Assembly (NCBI GenBank): GCA_014860665.1
Contig: JACZJI010000134.1
Location: 1 to 33,496, forward strand
Length of the DNA stretch: 33,496 bases
Origin: Bacteroidales bacterium
Lineage (GTDB): Bacteria; Bacteroidota; Bacteroidia; Bacteroidales; F082
Direction: 5' to 3'
Under the pieces are notes generated by a model. That model made no database searches, was not told the origin of the DNA, and was given only the letters and a program-made list of their open reading frames with translations. This document shows positions 16,060 through 23,980 of this stretch, in pieces (position 1 is the stretch's first letter; each line of letters starts with the position of its first letter). The translations under genes and the position numbers were made by a program.

Positions 16060-17379
16060 TTATGCTGTTTTCGAAGCATAAACCGGTTTTAAATTTTCGT
16101 CAAGCGGAACCATCTTCGGATCCATTGCATGAATAATTCCCAGAATGATCAGGTAAACAGATCCCGCAACCAGAAAAGCCCAGAAATAACCATGATTTCC
16201 TGATTTATCCAGAACAGAACCCAAAATGAAATTGGCAATAATGCTTGCCACAGACCCCACCATACCTCCGATTCCAACCACAGAAGCTGTAGCCTTCTTG
16301 GGGAACACATCAGATGCAAGTGTAAATACATTAGCCGACCATGCTTGATGCCCAGCAGCAGCAAGTCCGATCAGGAACACGGCAACCCATTCATTTTGCG
16401 TGTAAGCCACCATGACTACCGGTAAGATGATCAGGGCACATATCAGCATGGAGATCTTTCTGGACTTATTGATATTCCAGCCTTTGTTGATGAATGCCTT
16501 GGAAAGATATCCGCCAAAAATACTACCAGCATCCGCCAAAATATAAAGTACAAAGAAGGGAAGTGCTATGTCTTTAATATTCACTCCAAACCTGTGAGCC
16601 AGGAATTTAGCACCCCAGAATAGATAAAACCACCATACGGCATCTGTAATTTTTGCAATGGCAAAAACCCAGGTTTTTCTTTTGGGCAACAATGCTTTCC
16701 AAGGTAATTTTTCAGCACTCTCTTCTTCACCTGGCACTCTGTCACTCAGAATATATTCTAATTCGTCCTTGGATACTTTAGGATGATCTTCCGGCTTTTT
16801 ATAAATCCTCCACCAAATAAAAACCCAGACAGAACTCAATACGCCTGTAATTAGAAAAGGATATTGCCAGTTCTTTCCATCTACAGAAACAATCGCTCCT
16901 ACTATAAACGGTGCAGCAATCGCCCCAATACTGGTTGAAGCATTAAAAATTCCTGTAGCAAGAGCCCTGTCCTTCTTCGGAAACCATTCTGCAACAACTT
17001 TAATTGCTGCCGGGAAATTACCTGATTCACCAAATCCCAATCCAAACCGGGCGAATGAAAATCCGATAACACTGAAAACTGGCTGCACTGCCGCATGGAG
17101 CATTCCAAAGAATGCCCAGATACCAATTGATAATGAATACCCTTTCCTGCTACCTAAACGATCGATAATACTTCCCATCACCAGCATTCCAATAGCGTAG
17201 GCTGTCTGAAATGAAATAATAATATAAGAGTAATCAGAATTTGTCCAATGAAACAACTTTTGCAATGTCGGGGCCATCACGCCAATAATACTCCTGTCGA
17301 AATAGTTTACAGAAGTTGCATAAAGCAACATGGCTAAAATCGTATACCGGTACTTGCTGGTTTGTGGCCTTTCTATCAT
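16060..17379 (-). CDS. exuT: Hexuronate transporter, MFS (ExuT type)
   Basis: Brings hexuronates across the inner membrane by proton symport. The 439-aa protein has about 12 hydrophobic segments and the features of the anion:cation symporter branch of the major facilitator superfamily: NYFDRSIIGVMAPTL in the first helix region, GSIIDRLGSRKGYS (motif A type) in the loop between helices 2 and 3, and FGLGFGESGNFPAAIK. These are close to ExuT/GudP/GarP transporters. Its place between uxaC and uxuA makes glucuronate and galacturonate the likely substrates; uptake of small oligomers cannot be excluded. The gap to uxuA is 14 bases. Confidence 0.9.
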   Translation of the reverse strand: MIERPQTSKYRYTILAMLLYATSVNYFDRSIIGVMAPTLQKLFHWTNSDYSYIIISFQTAYAIGMLVMGSIIDRLGSRKGYSLSIGIWAFFGMLHAAVQPVFSVIGFSFARFGLGFGESGNFPAAIKVVAEWFPKKDRALATGIFNASTSIGAIAAPFIVGAIVSVDGKNWQYPFLITGVLSSVWVFIWWRIYKKPEDHPKVSKDELEYILSDRVPGEEESAEKLPWKALLPKRKTWVFAIAKITDAVWWFYLFWGAKFLAHRFGVNIKDIALPFFVLYILADAGSIFGGYLSKAFINKGWNINKSRKISMLICALIILPVVMVAYTQNEWVAVFLIGLAAAGHQAWSANVFTLASDVFPKKATASVVGIGGMVGSVASIIANFILGSVLDKSGNHGYFWAFLVAGSVYLIILGIIHAMDPKMVPLDENLKPVYASKTA

Positions 17380-17393
17380 CTTGCTAAGTTTTA

Positions 17394-18581
17394 TTATTGT
17401 TGTGGAATTTGCATTCTCCTGACAGCCGCTTCCAGCCCGCGAATTTCAGCAAGCCCTTTCATTCTGCCATAAAGTGAATATCCCGGATTATTCTTCTGTC
17501 CTAAATCACCAAACATCTGATTTCCATGATCAGGACGTACAGGAATCAGGATGTCATTCCGACCTTCCTGTTTTCTTCTTTCTTCCTCTTCCACCATAGT
17601 TTTCACAACATCAAAAATGTCAATGTCACCCTGAAGCAGATAGTCTTCATAGAAATTCAAATCCTTATCCCGGGAAACATTCCTCAGATGCAAAAAGTTG
17701 ATACGGTTGGCAAAGGATTTTGCCATTCTCGGAACATCATTAAAATATCCTGCCCCAAAACTTCCTGTGCACAACGTGAGTCCGTTACTGACAGAATCAT
17801 AGTGTGATAGAAGCTTTTGTAAATCTTCATAAGTACTGACAATTCTTGGCAGACCCAAAAGTCCCCAGGGTGGATCATCAGCATGAACTGCAAGTTTTAA
17901 CTCTGCTTTTTCTGCCACAGGAACCACTTCATCCAGAAAATAAAAAAGATTAGCTCTAAGTTGTTCGTTATCGATTGTGCTGTAGGATGCAATAACATTT
18001 CTCAGGTCATCTAAAGTATAGCTTTCTTCTGATCCGGGCAGCCCTTTAATAATGGTTTCGCTTAAAACATTAATCTCTCCATTTCCGATAGAACGATACC
18101 ATATTTCTGCTTCCTCTACCAACTCCTCAGGATAATCCTTTCTGGCATTGGGCCTTTCCAGGATAAAAACATCAAAGGCTACAAAATGTTTGTGAACATA
18201 GCGCAATGCTTCCGAACCGTCTTCAAAATGGTATGTCAGGTCTGTACGCGTCCAGTCCAATACCGGCATAAAATTATAGCAGACCGTATAAATCCCGCAT
18301 TGAGCTAGGTTTGCAATAGTCTTTTTATAATTCTCAATGTATTTCTGGTAATTGCCTGTATGTTTTTTTATATCCTCATGAACCGGAACACTTTCCACAA
18401 CCGACCATCTTAATCCTGCGTCTTCAATGGTTTTTTTCCTTTCCATAATTTCTTCAACAGTCCACTCTTCGCCGTTAGGAATATGATGCAATGCGGTTAC
18501 AATTCCCGTTGCACCAGTCTGTCTGATATCTTTTAATGTAATACGATCCCGCGGACCGTACCATCTCCATGTCTGCTCCAT
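17394..18581 (-). CDS. uxuA: Mannonate dehydratase
   Basis: Dehydrates D-mannonate to 2-keto-3-deoxygluconate, using a divalent metal. The 395-aa protein begins with WRWYGPRDRITLKDIRQTGA, and has HHIP at 32-35 and IPVRPDHG near 346-353 (His352), all hallmarks of UxuA. The length is as expected. The SDR gene lies 20 bases upstream and the transporter 14 bases downstream. Confidence 0.95.
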   Translation of the reverse strand: MEQTWRWYGPRDRITLKDIRQTGATGIVTALHHIPNGEEWTVEEIMERKKTIEDAGLRWSVVESVPVHEDIKKHTGNYQKYIENYKKTIANLAQCGIYTVCYNFMPVLDWTRTDLTYHFEDGSEALRYVHKHFVAFDVFILERPNARKDYPEELVEEAEIWYRSIGNGEINVLSETIIKGLPGSEESYTLDDLRNVIASYSTIDNEQLRANLFYFLDEVVPVAEKAELKLAVHADDPPWGLLGLPRIVSTYEDLQKLLSHYDSVSNGLTLCTGSFGAGYFNDVPRMAKSFANRINFLHLRNVSRDKDLNFYEDYLLQGDIDIFDVVKTMVEEEERRKQEGRNDILIPVRPDHGNQMFGDLGQKNNPGYSLYGRMKGLAEIRGLEAAVRRMQIPQQ

Positions 18582-18601
18582 TTAAGCTCTCCTTTTAATT
18601 A

Positions 18602-19453
18602 TTAAACTCCTCCAAAGGCGCTGTATCCGCCATCCACCGGAATCGAAATTCCTGTAACAAATTTTGACACATCCGATAGCAAATAAAGAACTGTTCCGGC
18701 CAGTTCATCAACCTCTCCGTATCTTCCCATCGGAGTATTGTCTATAATCTTTTTTCCACGTTTTGTAAGCTCACCGGTCTTTTCATCATACAGCAGAAAC
18801 TTGTTTTGATTGGTAGAGAAAAAGCCGGGTGCAATTGCGTTCACCCTGATACCCGTCTGTGCCAGGTGAACAGCCAACCATTGGGTGAAATTGTTTACAG
18901 CAGCTTTAGCTGCTGAATAAGCCGGAATTTTGGTCAAAGGTTTGTAAGCGTTCATCGAAGAAATATTCACAACAGCTCCTTTGCCAAGTCTGAGCATGTC
19001 AGTTGTCAAAATCCTTGTAGAGATGACAGTTCCCTTAAAATTCAGGTCAAATACAAAATCGAAGCTATCTAGATTGAGATCGTAAAATGAACCTTTCAGT
19101 TCATTGGTTTTATCTTTTTCAATCATTTCATATTGTGTGGTTGCTTTTGGATGATTCCCACCTGCCCCATTTATTAATAAAGTAATATCACCTAATTCCT
19201 GGTTGATTTTCTCCTTCACACTTTGCATGGAAGCTTCATCCAGAACATTGGCCTGATAGCCTTTGACAATATTTCCCGTAGCCTGGGCAATTTTAGAAGC
19301 TACTTTTCTGGCATTTTCCTCATTAATATCCAGAATCACAACCTTGATGCCCGCAGAAGCCAATCCCGTTGCTAATGCAGAACCGATCACCCCGGCACCA
19401 CCAGTAATCACACAAACCTGGTCTTTTAAATCGTCAAAATTCAAATTATTCAT
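18602..19453 (-). CDS. uxuB: D-fructuronate reductase, SDR type (UxuB-like)
   Basis: Predicted to reduce D-fructuronate to D-mannonate. The 283-aa protein is a classical short-chain dehydrogenase: TGGAGVIG at 17-24, NGAG at 95-98, a Ser at 165/166, and YSAAK with Tyr179 and Lys183. Asp42 at the end of the second strand points to NAD(H) rather than NADP(H). E. coli UxuB belongs to the unrelated mannitol dehydrogenase family, but the Bacillus subtilis enzyme is an SDR, and this position directly before uxuA fills the only missing step. Its ATG overlaps the end of lacI by 8 bases, so the two are translated together. Confidence 0.85.
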   Translation of the reverse strand: MNNLNFDDLKDQVCVITGGAGVIGSALATGLASAGIKVVILDINEENARKVASKIAQATGNIVKGYQANVLDEASMQSVKEKINQELGDITLLINGAGGNHPKATTQYEMIEKDKTNELKGSFYDLNLDSFDFVFDLNFKGTVISTRILTTDMLRLGKGAVVNISSMNAYKPLTKIPAYSAAKAAVNNFTQWLAVHLAQTGIRVNAIAPGFFSTNQNKFLLYDEKTGELTKRGKKIIDNTPMGRYGEVDELAGTVLYLLSDVSKFVTGISIPVDGGYSAFGGV

Positions 19454-20525
19454 TTCTAAACTCTTTGTAAAATCCTATATTCTCCTTGGTAATAATATCG
19501 ATAGGACTGTAATTCAGCTTCTTTATCTCTTTATTCAAAACAGTATAATCAAAAAGTGATTTGATGGCTTTATATGCCTGCTCCTCAGGTCTCTGTCCTA
19601 TAAGAAAACTGATAATGCCAGACTCAAGATATTTAATGTTGTCTGGGATTAAGTCATAACCAATTACCAGTGTATCCTTAATATCCTGTTTCTGCATATA
19701 TTGGGCAAGTTTGAAAGCTCTTGAATTCGGAACAAAAATACCCTCAACTTTATGCCTGCTAAAAAAAGTTTTCAGCGATTTCTGTGGTTCAGTCATATCC
19801 AACAAGTCGATATCCAAATCGAAGATTTTATAATTCTTCGAAACATCATGACTTTCAAAAAATTCCCGGAATCCTTTTTCCCTGTTTTCAACATGTCTGG
19901 AAATAAGGAGACTGTTCACTTGCTTTAAAATGAGTAATTCGCCACTTCCTTTTAATCCATAACTCATTAATTTTCCTGCTAAATAACCACTTTTAAAAGC
20001 ATCCTGACCGAAATAAGCTATATTGGAAGAATTCTTTAAATCAGTATCGATGAAAACAAATGGAATTTCAAGTTTTTTTAGTTCTTTTATGAAAGCTTGG
20101 GAAGCCTTATGGAAAACCGGGCAAAAGATTACCCCGTCAGGCTCTTCATTTATGATCTTTTCGGTCATTTCTGCAAATGATTCCTCCAAAGAATCGTCAA
20201 AAGTATAAAGGTCAATGACTGTTCTGAAATTCGAGATCTCTTCCACTGCCTGATGAATGCCCAGAACAGGTTGAGTCCAATAGGAATTAGCGTCTTTAGA
20301 ATCAGGTATCAATACTACAAACCTTGTTGTCTTTTTTGATGCCAGCGTTTTGGCCATCAGGTTAGGGATATAATTTATTTCTTCAAGTATCTTTAAAATC
20401 TCCTCTTTTGTTTCCTGTTTTACACCAGGCCTGCCGTGGAGGACTCGATCCACGGTTCCTGTTGAGACATTTGCCAGCTTTGCAATATCTCTGATTCTTA
20501 ATTGTTCATCTTTTAAGGGTGTCAT
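19446..20525 (-). CDS. LacI-family transcriptional regulator of the uronate operon
   Basis: A sugar-responsive DNA-binding protein, 359 aa. Residues 11-32 form the helix-turn-helix (IRDIAKLANVSTGTVDRVLH), followed by the hinge helix NLMAKTLAS at 55-63 with Leu61, the residue that in LacI relatives inserts at the central CG of the operator. The rest is a periplasmic-binding-protein-like sensor domain. It is the first gene of the operon, so it should control its own synthesis. The operator ACGTGTGCGGACACGA lies 58 bp upstream of its start, and two more copies lie at the susC promoter. A uronate or a pathway intermediate is the likely inducer, but this is inferred from the neighbours. Confidence 0.93.
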   Translation of the reverse strand: MTPLKDEQLRIRDIAKLANVSTGTVDRVLHGRPGVKQETKEEILKILEEINYIPNLMAKTLASKKTTRFVVLIPDSKDANSYWTQPVLGIHQAVEEISNFRTVIDLYTFDDSLEESFAEMTEKIINEEPDGVIFCPVFHKASQAFIKELKKLEIPFVFIDTDLKNSSNIAYFGQDAFKSGYLAGKLMSYGLKGSGELLILKQVNSLLISRHVENREKGFREFFESHDVSKNYKIFDLDIDLLDMTEPQKSLKTFFSRHKVEGIFVPNSRAFKLAQYMQKQDIKDTLVIGYDLIPDNIKYLESGIISFLIGQRPEEQAYKAIKSLFDYTVLNKEIKKLNYSPIDIITKENIGFYKEFRNE

Positions 20526-20559
20526 TTTTCTACATACAATTAGTTAGGTGTGTTATTTG

Positions 20560-20567
20560 CAAAAATA
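20560..20567 (-). promoter_or_regulatory. -7 element of the lacI-uronate operon promoter
   Basis: Read on the minus strand this is TATTTTTG, matching TAnnTTTG and identical to the -7 octamer at susC. It is preceded by a run of T as at susC. Transcription would begin near 20553, giving a leader of about 28 bases before the lacI ATG. The -33 position is occupied by the operator. Confidence 0.6.
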
Positions 20568-20582
20568 AAAAAAAAATCCATT

Positions 20583-20598
20583 TCGTGTCCGCACACGT
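20583..20598 (-). promoter_or_regulatory. LacI-type operator of the lacI-uronate operon
   Basis: On the minus strand ACGTGTGCGGACACGA, with arms CGTGT/ACACG at 20584-20597 and a central CG at 20590-20591. Its centre is about 23 bp upstream of the -7 element, close to the position of operator 1 at susC. There is no second copy at this promoter. Confidence 0.82.
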
Positions 20599-20664
20599 AT
20601 TTTTTTAAGAAAACACAAAATTTCATACTATTTCATTATAAAATAGGCCAGGAAAGCATTAATG

Positions 20665-20686
20665 AATTATGCTTTAAAGCATAATT
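20665..20686. terminator. Perfect 22-bp palindrome with T run
   Basis: The 11-base half AATTATGCTTT is followed directly by its reverse complement, and five T follow on the plus strand (20685-20689). It lies between the end of the methyltransferase gene and the lacI promoter. It could end transcription coming from the methyltransferase gene or be a binding site; having no loop, it would fold less well than a usual terminator. Confidence 0.4.
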
Positions 20687-20770
20687 TTTCAATTCTTAGC
20701 ATAAAACTTAAAGACAGGAAATTCTCTACTAAAATAATTTAAAATTTATTTTTTGGTCCTTTTGATGATT

Positions 20771-21748
20771 TTACACTCTTTCAGCCATCATTTGACTCAA
20801 CCCCGCCTCTAAATCTAACTTTGAGATATTTTTAAATCCTGCGACCCCAAGCATTTCCGAAACTTCTTTTTCGGTAAAACAATCTCCTCCGTCGGTACCA
20901 ACCAGCATATTTATGGCAAAAACTGCACCGGTTACAGGTTCAGTTCTTTCATTATTCATGATCCAATCCATCAAAATAATGCGACCTCCCCTATTCAAAG
21001 ATTTGTAACACTTCTTTATCAATTTCTGATTCGTTTCAAAAGGATTGCTGTGAATAATGGCAGACAAAAAGACCAAATCAAAGCCCCCAGGCAGTTGATC
21101 AGTTTTATAATCACCAGTGCAAGTCTTTATTCTGCCTTTAAAACCTTCCTTCTCTATAAACTGTTCTGTAATGGGAATCACATTCTCCAGATCAAAAACT
21201 GTGGCTTCAATTTCCGGTTTTCTTGCAACAAACTGCATGGAATAGGCACCCGAACCACCCCCTACATCAAGCAACTTTTTTACGCCTGACAAATCAATAT
21301 CAGAAATTTGTTGCGGAGCCTGTTTTTTCGCCCTGTCATGCATGGCGTGTATAAATGCAAACGTCCAACCGTCTCCGCTTTCATTCACTTTTTCAGGATG
21401 AGCCGGCTTTCCGGTCTTTACAACTTCTGTCAGGTGACTCCAGGTATTCCACAGATGATTTGTGTGCATTAGTCCTCCGATGTAATTGGCGCTTTTTTTT
21501 GACAGAAAGCGAAAACCATCTTCAGTATTATAGAATAAACCGTCTTTCTTGACAAGAAAGCCCAAAGCTGCCAGGGCATTCATCAGCCGGTCGCAGGCAT
21601 GTTCGTCCAGATTAAGTTTTTTTGCCACCTGTTGGCTTAGGGTACCTTCCTTATTTATATGTGTAAATATATCGAGTTCAAAACCGCTTAATAATATTCT
21701 GCTTTTTTGAAAGGAAGCAGCAAACTCTCTAATGGTTAATGGATTCAT
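20771..21748 (-). CDS. SAM-dependent O-methyltransferase (plant/bacterial small-molecule type)
   Basis: Transfers a methyl group from S-adenosylmethionine to a small molecule. The 325-aa protein has an N-terminal winged-helix dimerisation domain (about 5-85) and a Rossmann domain with LLDVGGGSGAYS as SAM motif I and GGRIILMDWIMN as a later strand; this layout is that of the methyltransf_2 family that includes CrtF and hydroxyneurosporene or polyketide O-methyltransferases. A typical catalytic His may lie in AIIHSNPFE, where many homologues have a HxxxD/W element. The substrate is unknown. It follows the aminotransferase gene by 99 bases, with a possible -7 element (TAACTTTG on the minus strand, 21803-21796). 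Confidence 0.82.
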   Translation of the reverse strand: MNPLTIREFAASFQKSRILLSGFELDIFTHINKEGTLSQQVAKKLNLDEHACDRLMNALAALGFLVKKDGLFYNTEDGFRFLSKKSANYIGGLMHTNHLWNTWSHLTEVVKTGKPAHPEKVNESGDGWTFAFIHAMHDRAKKQAPQQISDIDLSGVKKLLDVGGGSGAYSMQFVARKPEIEATVFDLENVIPITEQFIEKEGFKGRIKTCTGDYKTDQLPGGFDLVFLSAIIHSNPFETNQKLIKKCYKSLNRGGRIILMDWIMNNERTEPVTGAVFAINMLVGTDGGDCFTEKEVSEMLGVAGFKNISKLDLEAGLSQMMAERV

Positions 21749-21847
21749 AACATTAAAATTTAGGAGTTAAATATCAAAATGAAAAGGACATGAAGCAAAG
21801 TTAAGATTTCTCTTCAAAAAATACTTCCTTAGATCCGGCACACAAAC

Positions 21848-22963
21848 CTATTTCCCAACAGTTCTCTGATAACGGTCCCAGACCTCTAATACTTCCGGAA
21901 AGTTCTCTCTTCCGAAGCCTACACGAATATATTTTCCTTCGTATTCAAACATTTCAGCAGGAACAGTCATTATTCCGGTACGTTCTACCAACCGGTCACA
22001 AAACTCCAGAGATGAATCGTCAATATTCAGTTTCACGAATGCAGTGGAACCGGCCTTTGGAGCGATAAAAGAGGATATAATCTCATGTGCAGAGGCAAAC
22101 TCCTTAAACAAGGAAACATTCTTTTTAATTTTGTGAACATTGGGAAGTATAAATTCATCGGAATGATTAAGAGCTATCGTCGAAAGGACTTCACTGGGAG
22201 CGCTGCTGCAAATACTCAGATAATCTTTGAATGCAATTACCTTTTTAAGAAAATCCCTGTTCTGTGACACCAGCCATCCAATTCTCAAACCAGCAAGTCC
22301 AAAAGACTTCGACATTCCCCAGAGACTGATCCCCTTTTCATAAATATCACAAACCGGTGGCAACTCCTCAACATCACTTATCATCAGCTTGCGATACATC
22401 TCATCCGAAAAGATTAAAATATCATGCTTCCGGGCAAGTGCAACGATTTCATCCAGCTGCTGCTGCGTAATATAATTTCCTGTAGGATTGTGAGGAAAAT
22501 TCAGAATAATAAGCCTTGTGTTTTCTTTAATCAATCCCTCAAAATCTTCGGTATTAAACTCCCAGTTTTGGGGATTAGGTTTCCAGTAAGACAATTCACA
22601 ACCTAAAGATCTCACAACTTCATAAAGCGATTGGTAAGCAGGAGAAACAGAGATAACATGATCACCGGCGTTGAGCAATACATTCATTGTAACGAAATTC
22701 AATTCTCCTGGTGAAGCCACCACAACGTTATCGATGGACTTCTGATTATAAAACTGCAAAATCGCCTCCCTTAGCAAAGGATTTCCCTCACTTTCGGTGT
22801 ATCCCAGCTTCAACTCCTCCCACAATGACAACTCTTTTTCAGAAGCATGCCACAACACGTGGTTTTGTGCGAATCCATCACAATCGGAACTGGAGAGCAG
22901 ATATTTGGCAGTAAACTCATGTTTGGCAAAATATCGCTCTAACTTGAAGTCGTTTATTTTCAT
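21848..22963 (-). CDS. PLP-dependent aminotransferase, class I/II
   Basis: A fold-type I aminotransferase, 371 aa. Visible active-site elements are NFPHNPTGN with Asn159, Asp187 and Tyr190 (FSDEMY), the PLP lysine Lys219 in GMSKSFGLAGLRIGW with Arg227, and a substrate-carboxylate Arg in YIRVGFGRENF near 348. The short N-terminus (KLERYFAKHEF) and YLLSSSDCDG segment recall the branch that includes capreomycidine-synthase-like enzymes, but this is a weak resemblance. The start lies 11 bases after the alpha/beta hydrolase gene, so the two form an operon. The amino acid used is unknown. Confidence 0.88.
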   Translation of the reverse strand: MKINDFKLERYFAKHEFTAKYLLSSSDCDGFAQNHVLWHASEKELSLWEELKLGYTESEGNPLLREAILQFYNQKSIDNVVVASPGELNFVTMNVLLNAGDHVISVSPAYQSLYEVVRSLGCELSYWKPNPQNWEFNTEDFEGLIKENTRLIILNFPHNPTGNYITQQQLDEIVALARKHDILIFSDEMYRKLMISDVEELPPVCDIYEKGISLWGMSKSFGLAGLRIGWLVSQNRDFLKKVIAFKDYLSICSSAPSEVLSTIALNHSDEFILPNVHKIKKNVSLFKEFASAHEIISSFIAPKAGSTAFVKLNIDDSSLEFCDRLVERTGIMTVPAEMFEYEGKYIRVGFGRENFPEVLEVWDRYQRTVGK

Positions 22964-22974
22964 AACGCTTGTTT

Positions 22975-23766
22975 TTATCTTGAAAATGTCAGCCCTGACA
23001 GGAATTCTTTCACTGCACTATAAACCCCTTCAGGATCATCATCACGTACACTATGCCCTGCTTCCGGGAATTCAACCAACCGGGTGTTAGGTCTCATGGC
23101 TGCCATTTCTTTGGCATGTTCTGTGGTCATTACCCAGGTTTTATGGCCGTGAAGCAACAGCGCCGGACAATCGGATGCAAGCCAATCTGACCAGTAGTCT
23201 CCGTTCAGCAATTCCTGTGATTTCACCATATCCTTGTAATTAAACTGAAATCCCCAGCCATCAATATCTTCTCTTAGGCTCTCCAGGAAATATGTATCAT
23301 CCGCCATTCCTTTGGAATGCAGAAAAGCTTTCGCTTCTCTGATGGATGAAAACCTGTCGGGCCAATTCAATAAAAACGATAAGTCCCCTGTATTCAGGGC
23401 TCCGATATCTTCAATAACCATCGCTTTTACAAGGTGGGCATATCGGGCTGCAATCTGATATGCATTAACGCCACCCAGAGAATGTCCGTACAAAATAACC
23501 TGCTTTAATTTTAAAAGGTCCGTAACCTTAACAATATCCTTAATATAAGCATCTCTCGAATAATCCTTAGAGCGATCACTCCAGCCGTGACCCTGTTGGT
23601 CAATGGCAATCACCCTCCACTTATCTCCAAGCTCCTTTGCAATTCCGGAAAACATATTTGCATTTCCGAAATGTCCGTGCAGTGCAATGATCGGGAACCC
23701 CTTTCCGCCATAATCTATATAAGAAATATTTTTTCCGCTGATATTTAAAAACTCTCTTGTTCTCAC
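22975..23766 (-). CDS. Alpha/beta-fold hydrolase
   Basis: A 263-aa single-domain hydrolase with no signal peptide, so cytoplasmic. The oxyanion loop is ALHGHFGN at 29-35, DQQGHGWSDR at 56-65, the nucleophile elbow GHSLGG with Ser96 and the catalytic His in EAGHSV (His238). The acid is not obvious at the usual place after strand 7 (LHGHKTWVM has no Asp), so it may be Asp/Glu at 119-120 at the end of strand 6, as in some relatives. It begins the operon with the aminotransferase. The substrate is unknown. Confidence 0.85.
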   Translation of the reverse strand: MRTREFLNISGKNISYIDYGGKGFPIIALHGHFGNANMFSGIAKELGDKWRVIAIDQQGHGWSDRSKDYSRDAYIKDIVKVTDLLKLKQVILYGHSLGGVNAYQIAARYAHLVKAMVIEDIGALNTGDLSFLLNWPDRFSSIREAKAFLHSKGMADDTYFLESLREDIDGWGFQFNYKDMVKSQELLNGDYWSDWLASDCPALLLHGHKTWVMTTEHAKEMAAMRPNTRLVEFPEAGHSVRDDDPEGVYSAVKEFLSGLTFSR

Positions 23767-23980
23767 AGTCTTTAATCGTTTTGTGTTAATTGAAAATCAC
23801 ACCTTGCAGATGCTACTAAATTATAAATTTCCATAGCCAATAACTGCTTTTATAAGGCTTATCTGATAATATTTTTCGTGAAGAAAATTACATGGCTGTT
23901 CTATGAAAGATGCTTATAATAAAAGTTTCCTGAATATATGATCAGTGGAGCTGAGATTAATGAGCCAATGACCGGAAGAT

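Noticed and set aside
16060..17379. Transporter for another organic anion such as phthalate or nitrate
   Set aside because: The MFS subfamily includes such members, but its place between uxaC and uxuA in a tight operon makes hexuronate much more likely.
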